From positions 443,886,895 through 443,950,894 of the forward strand of contig NC_077227.1 of assembly GCF_027887165.1 (NCBI RefSeq): DNA of 64,000 nt, read 5' to 3'. The position numbers were made by a program, and so were the translations under genes. Below, piece by piece: positions 34,086-45,444 of the stretch. This DNA comes from Monodelphis domestica (taxonomy: Eukaryota; Chordata; Mammalia; Didelphimorphia; Didelphidae). How positions within the stretch are numbered: position 1 is the stretch's first letter; every line of letters starts with the position of its first letter. Under the pieces are notes generated by a model, which was given only the letters and a program-made list of their open reading frames with translations, had not been told where the DNA came from and made no database searches.

Positions 34086-35120
34086 TGAATTGATAAAACC
34101 ATACTGGAAGGCAATTTGGAATTATGCCCAAAGGGCTTTAAAAGAATGCATGCCCTTTGATCTAGCAAAACCACTAAGGTTATATACCAAAGATTTTTAA
34201 AAATAGGGAAAGGGTCTGTTTTAGTGGTGGTAAAAAATTGGAAAACAAAGGGGATATCCCTCAATTGGGGAATGGCTGGACAAATTGTGGTATATGATGG
34301 TGATGGAATAATAGGGCTATAAGGAATGATTAATCGGTCGATTTCTAGAAGAACTGAAAAGACCTACACAAACTGATGTGGAGTGAAATAATAAGCAGAA
34401 CCAGGAAAGTATTATACACAGAAACTTAAACATTGTGGGACTATCAAATGTAATTGACTTTGTTACTAATAGCAATTCAATGATCCAGGACAATCCCAAG
34501 GGATTTATGTAAAAAATAGTCTCGAATACAGGACTAAAATCCCCATGAGCCTTTGCTCCACTTCCCCAGAATGCCTTGTAATCTCACCTGGGCTGAGATC
34601 GAGAAGGTATTTAAACTGATTCAAAGGCTTTTGAGGTTCTCGGCTCTTTTGGACTTCTGTTTGGAGCAGGAGAGTCTCTTGCGTGATGTGAGGTTATTTT
34701 GTCTAGGCCTCTGGCCTAGGCACATGTTTCTTACTTGTATATTCTTTAATCTTTATCCTTTAATAAACCTCTAAAAAATATAATACTCCTTGCAGAGAGA
34801 AACTAATTTCTACCTGCCTCAGTCTCCCCATCTCCCCTAAATTTTAATCTTTACATTTATGAGAAAGAATGCTATCCATATTGAGAGAAAGAACTGTGGG
34901 ACTAGAAATGCAGAAGAAAAGCATATGATTTATCACTTGTTTATATGTGTATTGAATTTGGGGTTTTGGTTTTAAAAGACTATTCTAGTACAAAATTGAG
35001 TAATATGGAAATGGATTTAGAGCGACAATATAATATATGCATAACCCAGTGGAAGGGAGGGAATCAACATAAATCATGTAACCATGGAAAAATGTTTTAA
35101 ATCAAATTTAAAATAAAATA
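34086..35120 (+). mobile_element. L1 3' tail split by a solo LTR
   Basis: Tail from 'ggcaatttggaattatgcccaaagggc' to 'caatgatccaggacaatcccaaggg' (34506), then the LTR, then 'tatgagaaagaatgctatccatattgag' (from 34858) to 'aaatcatgtaaccatgg' and the A-rich end near 35120. The two halves join without loss once the LTR and one TTTA are removed. Confidence 0.9.
34508..34855 (+). mobile_element. Solo retroviral-type LTR, 348 bp
   Basis: Begins TGTAAA and ends TTTACA, a perfect 6-bp inverted terminus with TG...CA ends. It is flanked by the 4-bp duplication TTTA (34504-34507 and 34856-34859). It contains a TATTTAAA box (34608-34615) and an AATAAA (34762-34767) in the spacing expected of an LTR, on the plus strand. 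No internal or coding retroviral sequence remains, so this is a recombination product. The 4-bp duplication fits gammaretrovirus-like (class I) elements. It postdates the host L1. Confidence 0.88.
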
Positions 35121-35124
35121 TTTT

Positions 35125-35746
35125 TAAAAGAAATGATAGCTTCAGCAAGAAAATTTAAAGAATGAAAGCAAGTAATGAGGAAACCAAACTATCACTCTTC
35201 GAAGATTATATGATAGAATCTTAGAAAATCAACTAAAAAATTAGTTCGAATAATAATTCTAATACAGTTGTAGGATACAAAATAAATCCACATAAATCAT
35301 CATTTCTACATATTACCAACAAAGCTCAGCAGCAAGAGACAGGAAGAGAAATTCCATTTAAAATATCTCAACAATATAAAATACGTGGGAATCTACTTGC
35401 CAAAACAAACACCAGAATTATATGAACACAAATGCAAAATGTTTTTCACAAAGTCAAATCTAAACAACTGGGAAAATATTAATTGCTGATGGGTAGGCAG
35501 AGCTAATATAATAAAAATGACAATTCTGTATAAATTAATTTATTTATTCAGTGCTATACCAATCAAACTACCAAATAGGTTTTCTATAGAAAAGAAAAAT
35601 CATGTGAAAGAACAAAAGGCCATGGACAGCAAGGGAATTGATGAAAATAAATGAAAGAAGGTGGCCTAACAGTTCGAGTTCTCAAACTGTACTCTATATC
35701 AGTAATCATCAAAACAGTCTGGCACTGGCTAAGAAAGAGAATGGTA
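35125..35746 (+). mobile_element. L1 ORF2 remnant (post-RT region)
   Basis: In shifting frames shows the post-RT order of L1 ORF2: 'MRKPNYHS', a 'YKINPHKSSFL'-like piece, 'EIPFKI', then '[21 protein letters not shown]'-like codons. Many stops. It is interrupted at 35747 by a SINE. Confidence 0.8.
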
Positions 35747-35925
35747 GGGGGCAGCTAGGTTGCTCAGTGGATTGAAAGTCTCAGATACTTCCTAACTGTG
35801 AGACCCTGGGCAAGCCACTTAACCCCCATTGCCTAGCCCTGATTGCTCTTCTGCCTTAGAACCAATACATGGTATTGATTCTAAGATGGAAGGTAAGGCT
35901 TTAAAAAAAAAGATTTTTTTTTTTA
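35747..35925 (+). repeat. tRNA-derived marsupial SINE with target duplication
   Basis: Starts GGGGGCAGCTAGGTTGCTCA and ends 'gatggaaggtaaggctttaaaaaaaa'. Flanked by AAGAAAGAGAATGGTA (35731-35746) and AAGAAATAGAATGGTA (35926-35941). Confidence 0.93.
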
Positions 35926-35941
35926 AAGAAATAGAATGGTA

Positions 35942-36235
35942 TTTAGAGGAAGAACTGTGGGAGCAGAAACACAGAAGGAAAACAATTGCTTGATCACTTG
36001 GGTCCATGGGGATATGATTGGGGATGTAAACTAAATGATCACCCTAGTGCAAACGTCAACAACATGAAAATAGATTTTGATCAAGGACACATGTAAAACC
36101 CAGTGGAACTGCTCGTTGGCTACAGGAAGGGGTTGGGGGAGGGGAAGGAAGGAACATGATTCTTGTAACCAGGGGAAAATGTTCTAAATTGACTCATTAA
36201 ATAAAATTTAAAAAAAATAAAATAGTTTTTTAAAA
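35942..36235 (+). mobile_element. Short L1 3' tail insertion with target duplication
   Basis: Runs from 'tttagaggaagaactgtgggagc' to 'attcttgtaaccaggggaaaatgttc' and an A-rich end. Flanked by AAGAAATAGAATGGTA (35926-35941) and AAGAAATAGAATGATA (36236-36251). Confidence 0.9.
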
Positions 36236-36251
36236 AAGAAATAGAATGATA

Positions 36252-37480
36252 GATCAATGGAACAGGTTAGATACACAGGGATAAATGACTTTAACAACCT
36301 AGTGGTTGATAAACCCAAAGACCCACCTTTTGAAACAAGAACTCACTATTTAACAAAAACTGCTGGAAAAATTGGAAAAACCATATAGCAGAAACTCGGT
36401 ATAGACCAATATCTCATATCCAATACCAAGATACAGTCAAAATGGGTATATGATTTAGATATCAAATGATATCATAACCAAATTAGGGGAACATAGGATA
36501 GTTTACCTGGAAGAATTTATGATCAAACAAGAGACAAAGATATAAAATGAATCATTTTGATTATACTATATTTAAAAGGTCTTGTACAAGCAAAACCAGT
36601 GTAACCAAGATTAGAAGGGAAACAACAGAAAAAATTGTTATAACAAAATTCTTTGACAAAGGTCTAATTTCTCAAATATATAAAACTAAGTCAAATTTCT
36701 AATACAAGTTATTCTGACAAAAATAGTCATCTGAAAAGTGCTTGTTCATATCCTTTGAAGAAATCAAAGCTATCAATAAAACCACATGAAAGGGGGCACC
36801 TAGGTAGCTCAGTGGATTAAGAGTCAGGCCCAGAGATGGGAGGTCTTGCCTTCAAATCTGGCCTCAGACACTTCCCAGCTGTGTGACCCTGGGCAAGTCA
36901 TTTAACCCCATTGCCTAGCCCTTACCACTCTTCTGCCTTGGAACCAATACATAGTATTGATTCCAAGATGGAAGGTAAGGGTTTTCTAAAAAACAAATAA
37001 AATAAAACCACATGGAAAAAATGTTCTAAATCACTCTTGATTCGAGAAATACAAGTTAAGACAATGCTGAGGTACCATCTCGAACCTATCAGATATTGAA
37101 CAATATAACAACAATAAATGTTGGAGGGGATGTGGCAAAATTGGGACACATACATTGTTGTTGGAATTATGAGCTGTTCCAACCTTTCAGGAGGGCAATT
37201 TGTAATTATGCCCAAAGGGCTATAAAACTGCACATTCTCTTTGATCCTATACCCATTCTTGGGTCTGTATCCCAAAGAGATTTTAAAAAGGTTGGGGGGC
37301 CCAAATTGTACAAAATTATTTAAAGCAACCCTTATTATGGTGGCAAAGAATAGGAATTGAGGAGATATACATCAACTGGGGAATGGCTTAAATAAATTAA
37401 TGTGCATAATGGTGATGGAATACTATTGGTTGTAAAATATTTAACTGGAAAGGGCCTTACTATTAAGTCCTTCTTAAAAA
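36252..37480 (+). mobile_element. L1 ORF2 C-terminal part and 3' tail (continuation of 35125 copy)
   Basis: Resumes the interrupted element: 'gatcaatggaacaggttagatacacagg', 'aaacccaaagacccacctttt', 'caaaatgggtatatgattta', then after a SINE 'acaagttaagacaatgctgaggtacc', 'ggaggggatgtggcaaaattggg', 'cccaaagggctataaaactgcac', 'ctgtatcccaaagag', 'tggtgatggaatactattgg'. This is the L1 ORF2 end and tail in order. Confidence 0.88.
36792..37000 (+). repeat. tRNA-derived marsupial SINE with target duplication
   Basis: Starts GGGGGCACCTAGGTAGCTCA and has the full body ending 'ccaagatggaaggtaagggttttct'. Flanked by AATAAAACCACATG (36775-36788 and 37001-37014), inside L1 ORF2 sequence. Confidence 0.95.
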
Positions 37481-37484
37481 ATTC

Positions 37485-37860
37485 AGAATAGACTAGCAGA
37501 CTGGCAGGGGGAAAAGTCATTACCTATTATAGATAGAAGATGATAGAAGAATGAAATTAGACACTTTTCAAAACTGCATATTTACAAATCAATAAGTATA
37601 CATTAATATGAAGGCAGGTGTTAGTGAATAAAGTCAGAGGGATTTGAGAAAGGCCTCAATGAGGAAAGTGGATTAGCTTAAGAGATATGTTAATAGAACT
37701 GGAAGAAGCACATGAAAAAATGTAACAAAGTGAAAAAACTGCAGTCAGGAATAAGCAAGCTAAATATTGGGCTAAAATGAAACTCCTGAGTTGAAGAAGA
37801 CTATAGTAATTTAAAAGCCCCTGTAAGGATGTTAAAAAAAAATCTTGTTCTTAAAAAGAG
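37485..37860. other. SIAH1 intron, nothing recognised
   Basis: AG-rich sequence without a repeat or coding pattern I can assign. Confidence 0.4.
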
Positions 37861-37867
37861 ATGTATG

Positions 37868-38040
37868 GAAGCAGCTAGGTGGCTCATTGGATAGATCCAG
37901 GCCTGGAGAAAGAAGATCTTGGGTTCAAATTTGACCTCAAGACCTACCCCTAGCTATGTGATCCTGGGCAAGTCACTTAACCCCATTGCTTAGCCCTTAC
38001 CTCTCTCCTGGCTTTTGATTCTAATTCAGAAGGGTTAAAA
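37868..38040 (+). repeat. tRNA-derived marsupial SINE
   Basis: 'gaagcagctaggtggctcattgg' head, 'gatcctgggcaagtcacttaacccc', 'cccttacctctctcctgg'; the 3' part is shortened. Confidence 0.88.
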
Positions 38041-38224
38041 AGGAGGGTGGGATAGGTTATTGTATGAATCCAGCAAGGAATAAAGAAATATTAAATCCCG
38101 CTGAACAAAACTTTTATTATAAAATGATTGATCTGTGAAAGCACCTTCAATATCTATATACATTCAATTACAAAATGCTATTTAAATTTAACTAGATTAA
38201 AAAAAATAACTAGATTAAGGGAAA

Positions 38225-38645
38225 CAACTGTTTAGGAATGAAACCCTCCTGAATTTCAAACTGTTGAAGAGAATAGTAATCATTAAAACAATTTGGTACT
38301 AGTAAAAAAAAAAAGTAGATCAATGAAGCAGGCTAAACAAGAAAGAAGTGATTTAATTAAATGACCATGGGTAAAATAAGTCCCCAAAAGATAAATTACC
38401 TAGGGAAAAAACTATTCAATGAGAACTATTTGGGAAAACAGTCTATAGCAGAAACTACATTTAGACTAATATTTTACACTATAAAACAAATTCTGAATAT
38501 TAAAGATCCATTAAAAAAAGAGAGAGAAACAGAGTAAGTACCTCTCAGTCTATGGCTCAGAGGTAAATTCTTAACCAAAGAGGTGATAACAAAAATAGAT
38601 AATTCAGTTATATGGAATTGAAGTTTTTCAATGGACAAAACTGAT
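38225..38645 (+). mobile_element. L1 ORF2 C-terminal remnant
   Basis: Contains 'taatcattaaaacaatttggtac', 'gtagatcaatgaagcaggctaaacaa', 'tatagcagaaactacatttagac', matching in order the L1 ORF2 segment also present at 36252. Stops throughout. Confidence 0.7.
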
Positions 38646-38649
38646 GCAG

Positions 38650-38990
38650 TCAGCAAGCATTCGTTCAGCACTTACTAAAAGCACTTAGGATACAAAGACA
38701 TGCAAAACCAGAGTCCCTACCTTCAAAAGGGTCATACAGTGGAAGGAAGTGAAATTAGGACATGAAAACAACTATGTATACAGGACATATACAGTGTAAA
38801 TGCAAGATAACCACAAGAAAAGACACAAGCAGAAAGGGGGAGCAAGAAAGGTCACTTGAAGGGGTGATCTGAACTGAGACTTTAAGAAAACAGGGAAACC
38901 AGGAGGAAGAGATGAGAGAGAGAATTCTAGGCATGGAATAGGATAATGAAGTGCCCTGTGTGTAAAAAAAAAAAGTGAGGTCAGGGTCAC
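38650..38990 (+). repeat. Unclassified interspersed repeat, left part
   Basis: Order: 'ttcgttcagcacttactaaaagcac', 'gatacaaagaca', 'gagtccctaccttcaaaa', 'aacaactatgtatacaggaca', 'gggaaaccaggaggaagagatg', 'gagaattctaggcatgg'. The same order recurs at 54.5, 56.25 and 57.56 kb, all on the plus strand. I know the pattern as a common mammalian repeat but cannot name the family. Confidence 0.7.
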
Positions 38991-38999
38991 TAAAACAAT

Positions 39000-39700
39000 A
39001 GAGTATATATAAATGTATTTATTAGGTGCATATAATAAGCAAAAAAATTATACATATATACTGTATCCGCTCTCAAGGAATTTGTGAGTTTACCTGCCCT
39101 ATAGATGGCAGGCAGTGGGAATGGCTGGCCCCTTCTCCACATGAGTTTGCTTCCAAGGATGACAGCTATTAAGAGTTAGGTGGGAAGCAGGACCAGTAAG
39201 GGGAGGGGGGGAGGGGAAGAATGCTCCAATTCAAAGGGTTCTTTTGTCTCTACTTGTTGGTGGCACTTAGTGGTTTTTCCTGTTGGTAATGGTAAGTCTC
39301 TGAGTCCTCTTTTCCACAATAATTTCTCCTCTCAGTGATAACTGTAGGAGTTAAGATGGAAGCAATTAGTGTTTGGAGGACACATACTATTCTCAAGGCT
39401 CTTGGATACAGGATTGTGGGCTATCTCTACCTGGGTCAAAGGAGAGATGATGGTCAAAGTGGTACTTTCCATCTCCTAGTGGTACTTCAATTTACCTGGC
39501 ACATACTATTTCCTTCTTCCCTCTCAGAATGTTCTGCCCTCCTCCTACTTCAGCTAAACTAGCTTGCCTCCTCTATAAGTGGCCGTTATTAGGTAGAAAG
39601 TAGGGATGGCTGGCCCCTTCTCCATAAGCTTTGTGGAAGACTGAAAACAACACTAGTGGAGGGTAAGGAGGTTAAGGAAGGATATCTGCTCCAATTCGCA
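39000..39700. repeat. Insertion of about 700 bp with imperfect direct repeats at its ends
   Basis: GGCTGGCCCCTTCTCCA occurs at about 39123 and 39607, each followed about 80-100 bp later by CTCCAATTC (about 39225 and 39690). The block separates two halves of the unclassified repeat. Nature unknown: LTR-like remnant or local duplication. Confidence 0.5.
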
Positions 39701-40335
39701 CATGGAGGGGTATAAAGTATAAGAAGACTGAAAAGACAAGAATGGGACAGATTGTAAAAAACAGAGGATTTTATATTTGGTCTTGGAGAAGTGGCATTGC
39801 CAGATTATTTTGGGGGCTGAGTGAATATAGACCAGGATGGGAAGAGACATGAGGCAGAAAATCCAACCATTATGTTACTACAACAGTGTAGGCAGTTTTT
39901 GAAAGTCAAGGCAGGAGGAGAGAAAGTGGTATGAATGAGATGCAATGAAAGTAGAAATAACAAGGCCTGGAAACATGGAAGAAAAGAGGGAAAGGAGGCA
40001 GTTGAGAGTGATGAGTTAAAAGATGTAAGCTGAAGTGTGAGCCTGGATGACTGAGAGAATGGTGGAATACTCAACAGTAATATGGAAGTTCAGAAAAGCG
40101 AAAGACTTGTGGGGAATTAAGAAGTTCCATTTCGGACAAGCCAGATTTGAGATGTCTATTCAGTTATAGCTATTCAATGGACAGCAGGAGATGGAAAAAT
40201 GGAAGTCAGGAGAGAATTTAGGGTTGAATGTATAAATCCAAGAATCATATGGAGGTCACTGAATTCAGGGAAGTTGATGAAAGCATCAAGCTTATACAGA
40301 AGGCCCACCTTAGCAGAGAACAACAACAAAAGAAA
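39700..40335 (+). repeat. Unclassified interspersed repeat, right part
   Basis: Continues the family begun at 38650: 'gtataagaagactgaaaag', 'cagaggattttatatttgg', 'gactgagagaatggtggaatactcaacagtaat', 'gatttgagatgtct', 'agagaatttagggttgaatg'. Non-coding. Confidence 0.65.
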
Positions 40336-40339
40336 CAGA

Positions 40340-40480
40340 TAGGAGCCTGATGCAGATTTAAACATACTGTTCTTCACTTTATTTTCTCCATGAATTTTTC
40401 TCTATTGTAAGCAATATGTCTTATTTCACAATATGACATACATGCAAATATGCATTACATAATAATATCCGTACAACATA
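40340..40480. other. AT-rich piece, nothing recognised
   Basis: Short stretch between repeats; perhaps an L1 tail end ('gatttaaacatactg'). Confidence 0.3.
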
Positions 40481-40481
40481 T

Positions 40482-40760
40482 CAGTGATGGGGAACCTCTA
40501 AGAGATGAAGTGCCAGGCCCCACCCCTACCTGCAGAGACCACATTCTGTGCCCCTTCCCCCACTGAGTGCTGGGTGCACCCTGCCTCTCCCTCTTACTCC
40601 ACCCAGGGTAGATAGGAAGCACTCCCACTGGACTGCTGGAAAGTGGGGAGGGTGATATAGTCAGGCTTGGGGAGAGAAAGAGTCTAGAGGCTCAAGCACT
40701 CTGCTCTCCTCTGGATCCACTCAAACCTAGGGAAAAAAGCAAAAAAGGCCCAGCTCACAG
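40482..40760. mobile_element. hAT-like MITE, left end
   Basis: Starts CAGTGATGGGGAACCTCTAA and continues 'agatgaagtgccaggccccacccc' with a GC-rich interior like the element at 32217. Confidence 0.65.
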
Positions 40761-41194
40761 GAAAACCCCTTATTTATAACCCTCAGGTTAAGTGACATCA
40801 TTCTGACACATTCACCCCATCATGTTTCAGTTTTCCTGAAGGGGGTATCCTTCAAATTAACCTTTTTAGCAAATGGTCAAGGGTTGAAGTCAGGTTTTAA
40901 TCCAGAAGCAGGGCTGCTGGAGCTTCTAGACCGTCTGGTTCTCCCTCAGGCAAGGCAACCCTTGGAATGCAAATTCAACAGGCTGGGTTAGGAAGAGGTG
41001 AGAAAGTAAATTAAAATCCCCCAAGTTTACTAGTGAAAGAAACTGGGTAAGGGAGCTGAAGAGGCTTTTAGTCTAGCCTGGGGTTCATAACTTATTCCTA
41101 AACCACTAGACTACACAGTTTTGAACATTTTTAAAGTACAAATTCAAAATACATCCCCAAACCCCAAAAATACTTTGTAAAGACACTAGTTGCT
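40761..41194. other. Sequence between hAT-like halves
   Basis: No repeat or exon recognised; possibly the interior of a longer hAT-derived element. Confidence 0.3.
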
Positions 41195-41468
41195 TCCAAT
41201 AATAAAGACAACAATTGTTTCTGTCTATTCTGAATGGGGTGGAGCAGTCTTGTTCTACAAGGGATGCTCTCTGGGAAGAGACCTGCTTACTAACTCCTAC
41301 TGGGGAGAGGGGGAAGGGAGCAGCCCATCTGTGCCTCCCTTTGGCTTTCTAGTTAGGAACTCTGGCAAACTCTGCTGCAGGGACAGGCTCACTGGGTCCT
41401 TGGCATGTGTGCCCACAAAAAGGTCTAGGAGTGACATCTGTAGCACGTGTGCCATAGATTCACCATCA
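41195..41468. mobile_element. hAT-like MITE, right end
   Basis: GC-rich piece ending 'gtgtgccatagattcaccatcat', the inverse of a diverged CAGTGATGGTGAATC terminus. It may be the far end of the 40482 element split by 40760-41195, or a second copy. No flanking duplication found. Confidence 0.55.
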
Positions 41469-41479
41469 TAGACGCCTAT

Positions 41480-42720
41480 CAAATTACCTGCCTTCTTGAA
41501 AGAGGTGGAAGGGAAAGAGAAGATAAGGATTGCAAAATGTCAGAAAATGATTATTAAAGATTATACTGACATGTAATCTGGAAAGAACAAAATTTTTTTA
41601 AATTTAAGGAGAAACCAAGGCAAAAATATAGAAAAGATTCCGAATAGGCATGAGCAAGACCTGAAGGAAGCTCCAACAAAGAAGACACAAAAGGATCAAT
41701 CAAAACAGACAAGAAACCTACAAAAGATCAGTGTCAAAAAAAAGAGGAGAAACCAAGAAAAAAACAGCAACAGTGATTAGAATAAGAAAGAAAGCTGTCA
41801 AGGGGGGAGGGGAGAGATCCAGTATCTCAGACAAGAATCTTAACTTCAAGAATAGTTAACAAAAATGTTATTTTTCAATAGATAAAAGTATTGAAGGGGA
41901 ACAGTTCTCAAAGAATTTAACAATCATATGAAAAAATGCTACAAATTACCAATAATAAGAGAAATGCAAATCAAAGCATCTCAATGGTTTTTACCTTATA
42001 CTCAGCAAACTGGCAAGACAGGAAAAGATAACAGTAAATGTTTGAAAAAGTTATAGAAAGAAAAACATGCTATTGTGCCACTGATAAAACTGTGATTGGC
42101 CCAACCATTCTGGGGGGAAAAATAATTATGCAAATAAATAACTAAAACACCCATGTCCTTTAACTCACAATTTTCCACTGTTGGCATATTTTCCAAAGAG
42201 GTCAATGACAAAAAGAAAGGTCCCAGATACACCAAATTATTTATATAACAGCTCTTTTTGAAGTAACAAAGGGCTTGAAACAAAGTAGATACCCATCAAA
42301 TGAAGGAATGCTAAACAAATTGTGAGAGATAATCATCTACTGAGAAATGGTTAAACTGTAGCAGATGAATATAATGGAATATTATCATCCTGTGCTGTCC
42401 TCTAAAAATCAACAAATATTATGAATACAGGAGAGTAAAACATATCAATTGATGCAAAGTAAAAGAACCAGAAAATTAATATACATGACAACAGTAACAA
42501 AACTACTGAAACAAAATATGATGAAATTACATGCCCAAATTTATCCTCAAATAGAAATGGGAATTAATCTCTCTCCCTTTACAGAGGTGGGGAACAATAG
42601 GTTTGTATAGCACTACATTTTAGATCTGTTTTTAAATGCATTCGTTTAGTTGAACTACTTTTTTTGTTTTTATGTTTTGTGTTTTATGTTTTTTGTTTTA
42701 AAACCATTATAAAAAAAATG
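41480..42720 (+). mobile_element. L1 fragment, diverged
   Basis: 41840 onward follows the L1 ORF2 end and tail: 'aatcatatgaaaaaatgctacaaa', 'aagagaaatgcaaatcaaagcatctc', 'cagcaaactggcaagacag', 'aaggaatgctaaacaaattgtgag', 'gaatataatggaatattatc'. The lysine-rich part before 41840 may be ORF1-related but is unclear. Confidence 0.65.
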
Positions 42721-42721
42721 G

Positions 42722-43258
42722 TTCTGTGTGATGGCAAAATATTGGAAAATGAAGGAATGCCCTAGGGAATGACTGAACAAATTGTGGTATATGTTGCTGA
42801 TGGAATACTTTGTGCTCAAAGAAATGAACTGTAATGACCTTCAGGAATTGATGCAAAGTGAAAGGAGCAGAACCAGGAGAACATTATACACAGATGGATA
42901 CATGTGGCACAATTGAATGTAATGGACTTCTTTACTAGCAGCAATGCAGGATAATTCTGAGGGACATGAGAAAGAACACTATCCACATCCAGAGGAAGAA
43001 CTGTGGGAGTAGAAAAACAGAAGAAAAACTATTTGATCACATGAGTTGATGGGGATATGATTGGGGATGTAGACTCTGCAAGATCACCCCAATGCAATTA
43101 TCAATAATATAGAAATAGGTCTTGATCAATGATGCATGTAAAACCCAGTGGAATTACACATCGTGGGGGGGGGCTGGAGGGGAGGGTAAGAACATGAATC
43201 ATGTCACAATGGGAAAATATTTTAAATTAAATAAAATTTTTCAATTCAAAAACAATTA
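42722..43258 (+). mobile_element. Younger L1 3' tail
   Basis: Closely matches the tails at 31.36 and 32.25 kb: 'attggaaaatgaaggaatgcc', 'gtggtatatgttgctgatggaatact', 'gcagaaccaggagaacattatacaca', 'ggggatgtagactctgcaagatcaccc', 'aagaacatgaatcatgt', with an AT-rich end. Confidence 0.92.
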
Positions 43259-43259
43259 T

Positions 43260-44395
43260 TTTCTGAAAAAAGATAAGGGAGGGAAATATATACAATGGAA
43301 AATAAGCAATATAAGCACAAAAGATATCTATATAATTTATTTTTTAAAAAGACATACAGCAATTCTCCCTCATAAAATTCACAATTTTCTCTTGGATCAT
43401 AAGCTATACTGACTGCTTAGACCATTATATTCTAGTATACCCAATTCATGCACCTGCTGTCACATACATAGATGAATCAAAATATCACTCAAAAAAAGGG
43501 CATAACAAAAGCCACAATAACAATTTCTTAATTCAATAAACCACATAATATATATCACTGGCTTTACTGGGGGAAGAAAGGAATATTTTCTCAAAAAAGC
43601 AACATTTAATAAATTAGGTGAATTTTCCCTACAGGTTTTGTTTGGGGGGGAGGGGCAATCTGCCAATTCTGCCTATGGCATATTCAAATGGACCTATCAA
43701 ATGGATCTCATCGATGTAGCCACTCCTTCTTACAATGTACTATTTCCCTCTACTACATTACTTCTTCATGTCTTCCCATCACCAGTTACAATAATGGCTG
43801 CCTAGCCCATTATTTCCCTCCTCATACATACATCACACTACTTCATAATTCCTTGCTCATAAGCTGTTGCAGTCAGCTTTAGGCTCTTCAGCTCTTTGGT
43901 AAACAAGAGTTGTGCACAGTGGCTGGCATATGGCAGCCACAAATGTCCAATTGATTCATCATGTGCCTTCCACTGCCTTTTGAGTAGTCCTCTAATTTTC
44001 AGTTCTTCAAAAACTAGAGTATTCAATGACTTGCAAACAGATCACAGGAAAAATACTGGTAATAATAGATCTATGTTTTGTACTATAGATCTTCGTTTTG
44101 GGGAGAAGCTTAGAAGCATTAAAATGACTAAAATTTCTCAAAGACTATACAGACTACTTTCATATACAATTCTAGGCTAAATTTATTTCTGTATGCAGTG
44201 CCTTGTTTAATATAAAAATAGTATTGATGGACAAGGTCTACAGACAGTACCTTCAAATGCATATCACTGTCTAATGCTCTATCAGTTTTTCTGAAAATAT
44301 ACCAAGTAAAAAATTTTGAACACACACCTCTAAATTGCTTACTTATAAAATCACATACATGTGCCACTATGTTATTAGGTACTAATATGTAACAA
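43260..44395. other. SIAH1 intron, nothing recognised
   Basis: No named repeat or exon signal. Stop-free stretches on both strands look random. Confidence 0.4.
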
Positions 44396-44399
44396 GAAC

Positions 44400-44680
44400 C
44401 AGGTGATAATAATAGCTAGTACTTATTTATAGCTGTAAGGTATATAAAGCACTTTACAAATGTTATCTCATTTGATAACACCAACTCTGTAAAATAGGTT
44501 TTATTATTATTATTATCTCCATTTTACAGATGAGATAAATGAGAAGCAGAAAAGCTAAGTGATTTGGCCTGAGTCATATAGCTAGTAAGCTAGTGTCTGA
44601 GCCAGAATACTTAGGTCTTCTTCCTTGCTCCAAATCCTATTTACCATCTACCATACCACCTAACTGCCTCTAAAAACAGA
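44400..44680 (-). repeat. MIR/THER1-like SINE, nearly full
   Basis: Reverse copy from 'aagcactttacaaatgttatctcatttgat' through 'ctccattttacagatgagataaatga' to 'taccataccacctaactgcc'. A good example of the family. Confidence 0.88.
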
Positions 44681-44849
44681 AACTAAAAGATGTAATAAAA
44701 ATGAAATATAAAATATTTCAACTTTTAAGATTTATTAGCAATAAAATATTTTTGCTTTCACTAATAATAAACAATATTTTCATAATTTTCAAAAATTCAC
44801 TTTCTGTTCTGAAGGATAAGGCCAACGTGTAAACAGAAATTGTTTGCTA

Positions 44850-44930
44850 ATACAGTAGGACCTCCTTGGCCAGTTTTGCTTTCCACTTTCAGTTATTCAC
44901 AGTCAACTTGGAAAGCTCTTGAGGTCTCTT
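44850..44930 (+). mobile_element. Tigger-like DNA transposon end
   Basis: 'acagtaggacctccttggccagttttgctttcc...ttcagttattcacagtcaact' resembles the terminus of pogo/Tigger-type mammalian elements. Only one end is seen. Confidence 0.5.
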
Positions 44931-45189
44931 CTTTCATTTTCACTTTTTTTTAGGCTTGGTTTTTTGGGGGGAGAAGGGAAGGCAGTTTGAGAGGCTACAG
45001 AAAGCCAAGATGAGGGGCAGGAACAAGGAGAGAGAGAACATGTATGCAGGGTTAGCAAATGTTTGCTTATATCTGTAGTTCCAAGCCATCTGCAACAGAT
45101 TTTAGAACAGGGCCTTCAGATACAGGGCCTTATTATTAAAAGGATCATAGATCTAAACTTAGAAGAAGGAAAGGAAGGGAGAAAACGGA

Positions 45190-45440
45190 ACAAGCATTTA
45201 TTAAATGCCTATTATGTGTCAGGCACAACATTTAGTCAATTTACAACTAACTCATTTGATTCTCACACTACTAAAAGGTAGATGATACTACTATCCCCAT
45301 TTTACAGTTGAGAAAATTGAGGCAAATAAAGTGGTTTGTTCAGGAAAACAGCTATTATCTGGGGCTGGATCTGAACTCTGGTTTTTCTAACTCCAGGCTC
45401 AATGAGTTCTATCCATTGCTCCACCCAGCCTTAGTGATCT
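45190..45440 (-). repeat. MIR/THER1-like SINE
   Basis: Reverse copy with 'tgcctattatgtgtcaggcac', 'actcatttgattctcacac', 'ccccattttacagttgagaaaattgagg' and 'tctatccattgctccaccc'. Confidence 0.85.
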
Positions 45441-45444
45441 AACC

